This document shows positions 5,626 to 12,360 of a stretch of DNA of 14,608 nucleotides, one piece after another. The stretch covers positions 8,255 to 22,862 of the forward strand of contig JAAUYX010000008.1 in the NCBI GenBank assembly GCA_014804905.1, in the 5' to 3' direction. Below the pieces are notes generated by a model. That model was not told the DNA's origin. It searched no databases and saw only the letters and a program-made list of their open reading frames with translations. Source of the stretch: Desulfovibrio sp. (GTDB lineage: Bacteria; Desulfobacterota; Desulfovibrionia; Desulfovibrionales; Desulfovibrionaceae). Positions within the stretch are counted from its first letter, which is position 1. Each line of letters opens with the position of its first letter. The position numbers were made by a program, and so were the translations under genes.

Positions 5626-6762
5626 ATGTGCGCCGAGTCCGGGGCGCCCTTTCCCCCTTCCCTGCCGACACTTCAGCAACTCAGCCCGGCGCATGCCCGC
5701 CTGTGCCTTGGCATTGAGCGCTTCTGCCGTGGCGCGCTCGGCCTTGCGCCCGGCTCCCGCCTTGTGCTCGCGCTCTCCGGCGGAGCGGATTCCACCGCGC
5801 TCGCCCTCCTGATGCGCCTGCTGGCGCCGCGGCTCACACTCTCGCTCTTTGCCCTCAGCGTGGACCACCAGCTTCGGCCGGAAAGCGCGGCGGATGCCCG
5901 CCATGTGGCGGCGCTTTGCCGCTGGCTCGGCATCCCCTGCCGCGTGCGGGGGAAGGACGTGGCCGCCTGCGCGAGGGGCTGGGGCTGCGGCCTCGAAGAT
6001 GCGGGACGGAAGGTGCGCTACGCGCTTCTGGAAGAGGAACGCAAGGCCGTGAACGCAGACTGGATCGTGCTCGGCCACCATGCCGGAGACCTTGCCGAGG
6101 ACGTGCTGCTTAGGCTCACGCGCGGGGCGGGGTGGCCCGGCCTCGCGGGCATGGCCGCAAAGGATGAGGGGAGGCGCCTGCTTCGGCCCCTGCTCTTTAC
6201 GGAGCCCGAAGCCCTGCGCGGCCTTTTGCGCGCGCTCGGTATCCTCTGGCGGGAGGATGCGAGCAATCAGGACCGCACCTTCCGCCGCAACCGCCTGCGC
6301 CATGCGGTGCTGCCCCAGCTGCGGCGGGAAAATCCGGCGCTGGACAGGAGCATCGTCACCCTGCACCAGCTGGGGGAGCTGGACGGCGATTTCTGGGAAG
6401 AGTTGCTGGACGCGGCGCTCGACGCTCATCCCTGGCAGGAAGTGGAGGGCGACGATGGACCTGGCCTGCTGCTGCCGCGGGCTCTCCTGCGGGGCCTGCA
6501 TCCGGCGGCGAGGCTGCGCCTCTATGTGCGGGCCCTGCGCGCGCTGGGGCAGGCGTCAGGGGCGCAGGGCCAGGCACGCGGCGCAACCCTGCTTGCGCTG
6601 GATGAAGCCTTGCGCGAGGGCCGGGCCAATACATACTTTCAGCTTCCGGGCGGAATGGAGGCCACGCTCCGGCGCGGGAGCATCACTTTCAAAAAATCCG
6701 CTCACTCCCCGCGCAGCAGGGCGAGACCGGCCTCGGTCACGCCCTCCACATCCAGGCCCTGA
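5626..6762 (+). CDS. tilS: tRNA(Ile)-lysidine synthase
   Basis: TilS ligates lysine onto C34 of the AUA-reading tRNA(Ile) using ATP, converting it to lysidine and changing both charging and decoding. The PP-loop SGGADST (51-57) is intact. It is followed by SVDHQLRPES (78-87), LEDAGRKVRYALL (123-135), a LGHHAGDLAED segment (149-159) and GAGWPGLAGM (167-176). RPLL (187-190) and the later WREDASNQ and RRNRLRHAVLPQL blocks complete the TilS-specific pattern. Length is 378 residues; the protein ends shortly after the first TilS-specific domain and lacks the long C-terminal domain of the E. coli enzyme, a known shorter form. The start ATG 5626 is three bases after the hemA stop with GGAG eight bases upstream. 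The last 20 or so residues are Ser/Arg/Pro-rich and lie antisense to the end of dxs. Confidence 0.93.
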   Translation: MCAESGAPFPPSLPTLQQLSPAHARLCLGIERFCRGALGLAPGSRLVLALSGGADSTALALLMRLLAPRLTLSLFALSVDHQLRPESAADARHVAALCRWLGIPCRVRGKDVAACARGWGCGLEDAGRKVRYALLEEERKAVNADWIVLGHHAGDLAEDVLLRLTRGAGWPGLAGMAAKDEGRRLLRPLLFTEPEALRGLLRALGILWREDASNQDRTFRRNRLRHAVLPQLRRENPALDRSIVTLHQLGELDGDFWEELLDAALDAHPWQEVEGDDGPGLLLPRALLRGLHPAARLRLYVRALRALGQASGAQGQARGATLLALDEALREGRANTYFQLPGGMEATLRRGSITFKKSAHSPRSRARPASVTPSTSRP

Positions 6763-8618
6763 AGCCCGCGCAGCTCGGCCTGCGTTCCGTGCTCCACAAA
6801 GGCGTCGTCAAGCCCAAGGCGGCGGATGCGCTGGCCGCGCAGAAGCCCGGCATCGCTGAGAAATTCCAGCGCGGCCGAGGCAAAGCCCCCGGCCCGCGCG
6901 CCTTCCTCCACAAAGAGCAGGCGGTCGAAGTTGCGCGCCAGCTCCGCCAGCTGCTCCTCGGGGAGCGGCTTGAGCCACACCGGGTCAAAAACCAGCGGGC
7001 GCGTGCCCGTCTCGGCCTCGATGCGGGCCGCGGCTTCAAGCGCCGTGTGCGCGCAGGGCCCCGCCGCAATGATGGCGAGCCCCTCGCCTTCGCACAGCAC
7101 TTCGCCCCGGCCTTCGGGGAGCAGGCGCGGGGGTCCCTGCCGCTCCACCCCCACGCCCGCGCCCCGCGGATAGCGCACCGCGCAGGGGCCTTCCACGGCA
7201 AGCGCGGTTTTCAGCGCGTGCCGCAGCATGTCCTCGTCACGCGGGGCCAGAAGCCGCATATTGGGCACATGCCGCAGATAGGCGATGTCAAAGGCTCCGT
7301 GATGCGTGGCGCCGTCCGCGCCCACAAGGCCCGCCCGGTCGATGCAGAAGGTGACGGGCAGGTTCTGGAGGCAGACATCGTGCACCACCTGGTCATAACC
7401 GCGCTGGAGAAAGGTGGAATAAATGGCGAGCACCGGCCGGAAGCCCTGGCTCGCAAGCCCGGCGGCGAAGGTGACGGCGTGCTGCTCGCAGATGCCGGTA
7501 TCCACAAAGCGGTCGGGAAAGCGCGCGCGGAACTTGTCCGTGCCCGTGCCCTCGGGCATGGCGGCCGTGATGGCGATGATGCGCTCATCCTCCGCCGCGA
7601 GCTCCACCAGCGTGTCGCCGAAAACGCTGGTAAAGGCCGGCGGGGCTTTTTTCCCGGCCGGGGCCAGGGCCTCGCCTGTCTCCGGGCTGAACAGGCCCAC
7701 GCCGTGGAAGCGCGTGGGGTCGCTTTCGGCCGGGGCATAGCCCTTGCCCTTGCGGGTGCGCACATGGAGGAGCACCGGGCCGTCCTCCACGGCCGCGGCC
7801 ATTTGCAGGTGACGGCGCAAGGCCGGGATGTCGTGGCCGTCCACGGGCCCGATATAGGTGAAGCGGAAGGCCTCGAACAGCATTCCCGGTGTGAAGAAGG
7901 ATTTGAAGCTCCACTCGCCGCGCATGGCGTAAATGGCGAGCTTCTGGCCGATACGCGGGATGCTGCGCAAAAAGCGGAGCACCTCGCGCCGTGTCTGACG
8001 CACCCAGCGGCTCGACAGGGTACGGCTCAAAAAGAGCGAGAGCGCGCCCACATTGGGCGAAATGGACATTTCATTGTCGTTGAGCACCACGATGAGCCGG
8101 CGCCCCATGTGCCCCGCGAGATTGAGCCCCTCGAAGGCCTCGCCGCCCGTGAGCGAGCCGTCGCCGATGACCGCGATGACATGGTGCCTAAGCCCCGCGA
8201 GGTCGCGCGCCTGCGCCATGCCGAGCGCCGCGGAAATGGAGGTGGAGGAGTGCCCCACCCCGAAATGGTCATAGGGGCTTTCGCCGGGGCGCGGAAAACC
8301 GGAAATGCCGCCGAGGCGCCTGAGGCTCCCGAACTCGGCGGCGCGCCCCGTGAGCAGCTTGTGGGCATAGGCCTGATGGCCCACGTCCCAGATGAGCTTG
8401 TCGCGGTTGAGGTCAAACTCCGAGAGCAGGGCCAGCGTCAGCTCCACCACGCCCAGAGACGGCGCAAGATGGCCGCCGTTGGCCGCCACCGTGGCGATGA
8501 TGCGCTCGCGCACTTCCGAGGCGAGGCGCGCAAGCTCGGCGTCGGGAAGGCCCACCAGCTGGGCGGGGTCGCTGATATCCCCAAGCCGGAGACCACGGGC
8601 CGGAGCGTCCTTGGCCAT
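6702..8618 (-). CDS. dxs: 1-deoxy-D-xylulose-5-phosphate synthase
   Basis: Dxs is a thiamine-diphosphate enzyme that condenses pyruvate and glyceraldehyde-3-phosphate to DXP, the first and usually flux-setting step of the MEP isoprenoid pathway. At 638 residues it is standard length. The N-terminal domain carries GGHLAPSLGVVEL (48-60), DVGHQAYAHK (78-87) and the ThDP/Mg site GDGSLTGGEAFEGLN (152-166) with DNEMSIS (181-187). The transketolase-like middle domain has GICEQHAVTFAAGLA (375-389) with catalytic Glu378, and DRAGLVGADGATHHGAFD (427-444). The C-terminal domain spans about 510-630. The ATG lies one base after the ispA stop with only a weak ribosome site, so translation is probably coupled to ispA. 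It is the last gene of the minus-strand operon. Its final codons overlap the end of tilS on the other strand. Confidence 0.98.
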   Translation of the reverse strand: MAKDAPARGLRLGDISDPAQLVGLPDAELARLASEVRERIIATVAANGGHLAPSLGVVELTLALLSEFDLNRDKLIWDVGHQAYAHKLLTGRAAEFGSLRRLGGISGFPRPGESPYDHFGVGHSSTSISAALGMAQARDLAGLRHHVIAVIGDGSLTGGEAFEGLNLAGHMGRRLIVVLNDNEMSISPNVGALSLFLSRTLSSRWVRQTRREVLRFLRSIPRIGQKLAIYAMRGEWSFKSFFTPGMLFEAFRFTYIGPVDGHDIPALRRHLQMAAAVEDGPVLLHVRTRKGKGYAPAESDPTRFHGVGLFSPETGEALAPAGKKAPPAFTSVFGDTLVELAAEDERIIAITAAMPEGTGTDKFRARFPDRFVDTGICEQHAVTFAAGLASQGFRPVLAIYSTFLQRGYDQVVHDVCLQNLPVTFCIDRAGLVGADGATHHGAFDIAYLRHVPNMRLLAPRDEDMLRHALKTALAVEGPCAVRYPRGAGVGVERQGPPRLLPEGRGEVLCEGEGLAIIAAGPCAHTALEAAARIEAETGTRPLVFDPVWLKPLPEEQLAELARNFDRLLFVEEGARAGGFASAALEFLSDAGLLRGQRIRRLGLDDAFVEHGTQAELRGLQGLDVEGVTEAGLALLRGE

Positions 8619-8619
8619 G

Positions 8620-9549
8620 TCAGCAGGCCCGGCTCACGGTGTAGTCGGCGAGGGCGCGCAGGAAGGCGGCCTCCTGCCCGGTGAAGGGCGCGAGCGCCGC
8701 CTTGGCCCGCGCGGCCTGGGCCTGCGCCAGTTCCCGGCTTTGCTCAAGGCCCACCATGGAGGGATAGGTGTTCTTGCCCTGCGCCGCGTCGCTCCCCGCG
8801 GGCTTACCGAGCACGGCGGTATCCGCGGTGACATCGAGGATGTCGTCCGCTATCTGGAAGGCCATGCCCAGCGCCGCGCCATATTCGCCGATGGCGTCGA
8901 TGACCACCGTATCCGCCCCGGCGAGCAGCGCCCCGCACACGCAGGACGCCCGCAGGAGCGCCCCGGTTTTCATGGCGTGCATGGTCTGGAGCTCCTCAAG
9001 GCTGATGGAGGGACGGCCGGTGTGAATCATGTCCCATTCCTGGCCGCCCACCATGCCGGACGAGCCCGCGGCCATGGCGATCTCCGCAATGGCGGCGAGC
9101 AGCGGCTGCGCCGGTACGCGCGCACGGCACATGCAGCCGAAGGCGTCGGTGAGCAGGCCGTCGCCCGCAAGGATGGCCGTGGCCTCGTCAAAGGCCTTGT
9201 GGTTGGAGGGTTTGCCGCGGCGCAAATCGTCATCGTCCATGGCCGGAAGATCGTCATGGATGAGCGAATAGGTGTGGATCATCTCGATGGCCCCGGCGAA
9301 GGGCAGCATCCGCACTTCCTCAAGGCCGCAGAGCTCCGCGCAGCTGATACAGAGCACGGGCCGGATGCGCTTGCCACCGGCCTGGAGGCTGTAGAGCATG
9401 GCCTCGCGCAACCTCGGGGGCATTTCGCGGTCATCGAGGCAGGTGGCGAGCCAGAGCTCCACGGCCACGCCGCGGCGCTTGAGCAGTTCCTTCATGGACG
9501 CCAGGTCCATGACCTCCGGCATGTGCGGTCTGTGTTCGGGGGCTGTCAT
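8620..9549 (-). CDS. ispA: Polyprenyl (farnesyl-type) diphosphate synthase
   Basis: IspA is a head-to-tail prenyltransferase that extends DMAPP/GPP with IPP, most likely to farnesyl diphosphate, the precursor of undecaprenyl and quinone side chains. The 309-residue protein has GGKRIRP (58-64, IPP-binding), the first Asp-rich motif DDLPAMDDDD (99-108) with RRGKP, and the second motif FQIADDILD (231-239), plus GKNTYPS (258-264). The six-residue DDxxxxD form of the first motif is typical of bacterial type II short-chain synthases such as E. coli IspA. A geranylgeranyl product cannot be excluded from sequence. The ATG start at 9549 has a perfect AGGAGG seven bases upstream and overlaps the xseB stop as ATGA. 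Internal Met codons at 10, 14 and 19 are weaker alternatives. Position next to dxs supports the role. Confidence 0.95.
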   Translation of the reverse strand: MTAPEHRPHMPEVMDLASMKELLKRRGVAVELWLATCLDDREMPPRLREAMLYSLQAGGKRIRPVLCISCAELCGLEEVRMLPFAGAIEMIHTYSLIHDDLPAMDDDDLRRGKPSNHKAFDEATAILAGDGLLTDAFGCMCRARVPAQPLLAAIAEIAMAAGSSGMVGGQEWDMIHTGRPSISLEELQTMHAMKTGALLRASCVCGALLAGADTVVIDAIGEYGAALGMAFQIADDILDVTADTAVLGKPAGSDAAQGKNTYPSMVGLEQSRELAQAQAARAKAALAPFTGQEAAFLRALADYTVSRAC

Positions 9550-9791
9550 GCGCCTTCCTCCTCTTCGTCAGCTTCCGCGTCGGTGAAGGGCGCGGCCTCC
9601 CCCTCCTGCCAGACGGAAATTTCGTGGCGCGCCTTTTCGAGCTGCTCGCGGCAAAAACGCGCAAGGCCTGCCCCTTCCTTGTAGAGGGCGATGCCCTTTT
9701 CGAGCGGCTGTTCGCCTTCCTCCAGGGCCGCGACGATTTCCTGGAGGCGCGTCATGGCCTCCTCAAAGCGCAGCGCTTTCTTGCCCTTCAT
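9546..9791 (-). CDS. xseB: Exodeoxyribonuclease VII small subunit
   Basis: XseB is the small subunit of the exonuclease VII complex, which degrades single-stranded DNA from both ends. Several XseB chains bind each XseA, so it is needed in excess. The 81 residues are the expected size. The core FEEAMTRLQEIVAALEEGE (9-27) followed by PLEKGIALYKEG (29-40) is the family signature: two helices with the LE-gly-PLE turn. The helix at 41-62 continues the pattern. The tail (70-81) is strongly acidic, DAEADEEEEGA, and overlaps the ribosome site for ispA. Its ATG overlaps the peptidase stop as ATGA and its stop overlaps the ispA ATG as ATGA, so it is coupled on both sides. Its partner xseA is one gene upstream rather than adjacent. 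Confidence 0.93.
   Translation of the reverse strand: MKGKKALRFEEAMTRLQEIVAALEEGEQPLEKGIALYKEGAGLARFCREQLEKARHEISVWQEGEAAPFTDAEADEEEEGA
9557..9562 (-). promoter_or_regulatory. Strong ribosome binding site of ispA inside xseB
   Basis: A perfect AGGAGG on the minus strand lies seven bases before the ispA ATG. It is embedded in the Glu-rich C-terminal codons of xseB, so the acidic tail of XseB partly reflects this overlapping signal. Confidence 0.7.
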
Positions 9792-10774
9792 CGCTTCTCG
9801 CCTCCTGCGGGCGCGGCCCCCTGTTTCCCCTGTTCCGCGGGCGCGAGCAGGGGTTGCGGGTCCACCGATTCCCCCTGCACCACAAGGCCGAGGTGCAGGT
9901 GCGGCCCGGTCACGCGCCCGGTGGCGCCCACAAGGCCGATGACCTGGCCGCGCTCCACATGCTCGCCGGGCTGGACCAGCGGCTTCGACATATGCAGGTA
10001 GGAGCTGAACACGCCGTTGCCGTGATTGATATAGACCGCATTGCCGGAAAAATACAGGTTGTCCACCAGGGCGACCACGCCGTCGGCGCAGGCGCGGATG
10101 GGCGAACCCTCCGCGCCGCGCAGGTCAAGGCCGCGATGCATCCCGCGCGGCTGGCCGTTGAACACGCGCTTCAGGCCGAACAGGCTCGAGACCGAGCCGG
10201 GCACGGGGCGGTCCAGCGGCAGCGCCCACAGCTGCTCGTCGAGGGGCTGGGCCAGGGCCGCGGCGACCTTTTGGCGGTCGCGCTTGATGCGCGCGGTCTG
10301 TTCCGGCGGCGGGGCCACATATTTTCTGTCCACGGTGAGGCGCTGCACCGGGCGCTTGCGGTCAAAAAGGCGCACCTCGCGCGAGCTTTCGGGCTTCGGA
10401 CATTTTTTGCCCGCGCACACGCCGAGGCTGAGGGCCTGCGCCTTTTCCTCCAGCGGCGCGGGGAGCAGTATCTCCGCCTGCCAGGTGCGGCCCTGCGGCC
10501 CCTCCTCCACTTCGCGGGCGGACACCACATGGCGCTTGCCGCGCCAGAAAAAGCTCACCGTGTCCACGGGCGCGTCGCAATTGAGCCGGGCCACGAAGGC
10601 GTCGCCACGGGCCACGCTTTCCGGCGCGGTGAGACGCAGAGCCTCCCCGGCCGGCGAGGCGGCCGCAGGGCCAGAAAGAAGGAGAGCAAGACCGAGGATA
10701 AAGCCAGGGACAGCGAGGCCACGGGCCGGCCGCAGGCGTCTCCGGCACGGCAACCCTTGGTGGAGTGTAGTCAT
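9788..10774 (-). CDS. Secreted M23 (LytM-type) peptidase
   Basis: This is a predicted zinc endopeptidase, or a LytM-like regulator, acting on peptidoglycan outside the cytoplasm. The 328-residue protein begins with an Arg-rich n-region (11-18) and a hydrophobic core (20-38) ending GPAAAS, a plausible signal peptide cleaved near residue 40. Residues about 46-140 look like a beta-sandwich domain, with a CAGKKC pair (120-125). Residues 155-190 form a charged linker helix. The M23 domain spans about 190-310: MHRGLDLRG (212-220) supplies His213 and Asp217, and PHLHLG (291-296) supplies His292 and His294. All catalytic and zinc residues are present, so an active enzyme is likely rather than an EnvC/NlpD-type degenerate one. 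It lies between xseA and xseB with ATGA overlaps at both ends. AGGA lies about eight bases before its ATG. The substrate bond is unknown. Confidence 0.92.
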   Translation of the reverse strand: MTTLHQGLPCRRRLRPARGLAVPGFILGLALLLSGPAAASPAGEALRLTAPESVARGDAFVARLNCDAPVDTVSFFWRGKRHVVSAREVEEGPQGRTWQAEILLPAPLEEKAQALSLGVCAGKKCPKPESSREVRLFDRKRPVQRLTVDRKYVAPPPEQTARIKRDRQKVAAALAQPLDEQLWALPLDRPVPGSVSSLFGLKRVFNGQPRGMHRGLDLRGAEGSPIRACADGVVALVDNLYFSGNAVYINHGNGVFSSYLHMSKPLVQPGEHVERGQVIGLVGATGRVTGPHLHLGLVVQGESVDPQPLLAPAEQGKQGAAPAGGEKR

Positions 10775-12327
10775 GGGCGATTTCCTTTTTCTGCGTCAGG
10801 CGTGACAGCTTCCACGCGCGCGCTGAGGGCTCCGTCGGACAGGCGGGCGCGCACTTCGTCGCCGGGCGCGAAGTCCCTGACCGAGCGCGCAAGGGCCCCG
10901 TTTTCCGCGTAGAGCAGGGCATAGCCTCTTTGCAGCGGTTCCAGCGGGTCGCGCGCGGCGAGCCTGAGTTCCAGCTTTTCCAGCCGGGCGGCTCGGCTTG
11001 CGAGCAGGTCGGAAGCGGCGCGGCCAAGCCGCCCTTCAAGACTGGCGAGGCTTGCGCCGCACCCGGCGAGCCGCTGCGAAACAAGGCGCGGCAAGGCCGC
11101 GGCCAGCATTTCCAGCCGAAGCCCCTGCCCGCGCATGTCGCTAGCCGTAAAGGCGGTGCGCCGACGCCGTTCCAGGTCATCCAGCATACGCGCCTTCTCT
11201 TCCAGCCAGCGCCGCGTGGCCGCATCGAGGGCTGCCAGCAGCCCACCAAGCCGCTCCCCGAGGCGCTCCAGCCGCCGCGCCGGGGAGGCCCAGGCGAGCC
11301 CGCGCTCCAACAGGCGCAGCCTGTGCTCCTCCCGCTCCAGCCTTTGCTCAAGCGCGCGTGTGAGCGCCATTTCCAGGTCGTCCACGCGCTGAAGCAGCTC
11401 TGCCCGAAGCGGCCAGAGGAGCTGCGCCGCATGGGAGGGCGTGGCAGCCCGCCTGTCCGCCGTCAGGTCGGCGAGGCTCACGTCCACCTCATGTCCGATG
11501 CCCGCCAGCACGGGCAGCCCGGAATGGAAGATGGCCTCGGCCACGGGCGGCTCGTTGAAGGCCCAGAGGTCCTCCAGCGAGCCGCCGCCGCGGATGAGGA
11601 CGATGACCTCGGCCCAACCTTGCGCATTGGCCTCCTGCAGGGCTGCCACGATTTCCGGCACGGCCCGCGGCCCCTGCACGGGGACCGGGAAAAGCCGGAT
11701 TTCGGAAGCGCAGCCGCGCATGGCGGCAAGCTCAAGAAAATCGTGGATGGCAGCGCCATGCGGCGACGTGACGAGGGCCACGCGGCGCGGGTTCCACGGA
11801 AGCTCGCGCTTGCGCTCCTGCGCGAAATAGCCCGCCGCGGCGAGCCTGCGCTTGCGCTCCTCAAAGGCCTGGGCCAGCAGGCCGGCCCCGGCGGGCTGCA
11901 CGAGCTCCACCACCAGCTGGTACTGGCCGCGCGGCGCATAGACGCTGACCCGGCCCGCGCAGAGAAGCTCCAGCCCGTTTGCAAGCGCTTCCAGCGGCGA
12001 AGGCCGCGGACCATCAAAGACCTCGCCTGTGAGCGGGTCAAAGGTGTGCGCCTCGCGCTGGCGGCTCCTGAACCAGACGCACTGGAGCTGCGCCTCGGCA
12101 TCCTTGAGGCTGAAATAGACATGCCCCGAGGCCGGGCGCGAAAGGTTGCTCACCTCGCCGCGCACCCAGACAAAGGGATAGCGGGTCTCCAGCGTGCGGC
12201 GCAGGCGCTCGGTGAGGGCGCGGACAGTAAGGATGCCCTCGGGCGTCACGCCGTCCGCGGGCGCTTCTTCAGGGAAGGGCTGAGCCCACCCTTCCCTGCC
12301 GGCCTGTCCCGTGTCGTCGCCCCACAT
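10771..12327 (-). CDS. xseA: Exodeoxyribonuclease VII large subunit
   Basis: XseA is the catalytic subunit of the single-strand-specific exonuclease VII. From ATG 12327 it has 518 residues, longer than E. coli's 456. Domain order: a non-conserved N-terminal stretch (1-32), an OB-fold DNA-binding domain (about 33-140, with VWVRGEVSNLSRPASGHVYF at 53-72), the catalytic domain (about 145-305) and a long helical coiled coil (about 305-445). The catalytic domain shows VTSPHGAAIHD (186-196), RGGGSLEDLWAFNE (246-259) and GHEVD (278-282), then ADRRAATPSHAA. AGGTG six bases before ATG 12327 supports this start. GTG 12336 adds three residues; GTG 12249 would give a family-length N-terminus but has a poor ribosome site. 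Residues about 92-118 look like an insertion in the OB fold. Its stop overlaps the peptidase ATG as ATGA. Confidence 0.95.
   Translation of the reverse strand: MWGDDTGQAGREGWAQPFPEEAPADGVTPEGILTVRALTERLRRTLETRYPFVWVRGEVSNLSRPASGHVYFSLKDAEAQLQCVWFRSRQREAHTFDPLTGEVFDGPRPSPLEALANGLELLCAGRVSVYAPRGQYQLVVELVQPAGAGLLAQAFEERKRRLAAAGYFAQERKRELPWNPRRVALVTSPHGAAIHDFLELAAMRGCASEIRLFPVPVQGPRAVPEIVAALQEANAQGWAEVIVLIRGGGSLEDLWAFNEPPVAEAIFHSGLPVLAGIGHEVDVSLADLTADRRAATPSHAAQLLWPLRAELLQRVDDLEMALTRALEQRLEREEHRLRLLERGLAWASPARRLERLGERLGGLLAALDAATRRWLEEKARMLDDLERRRRTAFTASDMRGQGLRLEMLAAALPRLVSQRLAGCGASLASLEGRLGRAASDLLASRAARLEKLELRLAARDPLEPLQRGYALLYAENGALARSVRDFAPGDEVRARLSDGALSARVEAVTPDAEKGNRP
12270..12298. repeat. 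Perfect 10-bp inverted repeat in the 5' coding part of xseA
   Basis: CAGGGAAGGG (12270-12279) and CCCTTCCCTG (12289-12298) are exact reverse complements around a 9-base loop. A competing small hairpin, GGGC-TGA-GCCC, uses part of the left arm and the loop. In the xseA message the stem begins about 30 bases after the chosen ATG, in the non-conserved N-terminal codons. No T-run follows on either strand, so it is not a standard terminator. Confidence 0.6.
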
Positions 12328-12360
12328 GTGCCGCACCTGAAAGCCGCCGCAAGGTCCGCG

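Noticed and set aside
6688..6730. Possible terminator at the end of dxs (TTTTTT just after its stop on the minus strand)
   Set aside because: The best stem upstream (CTCGCCC with GGGGAG) has a bulge and is separated from the T-run by about eight bases, so it is not a convincing intrinsic terminator.
6789..8684. Plus-strand open frame of about 630 codons antisense to dxs
   Set aside because: Dxs on the minus strand carries every family motif; the antisense translation is Arg/Ala/His-rich with no domain.
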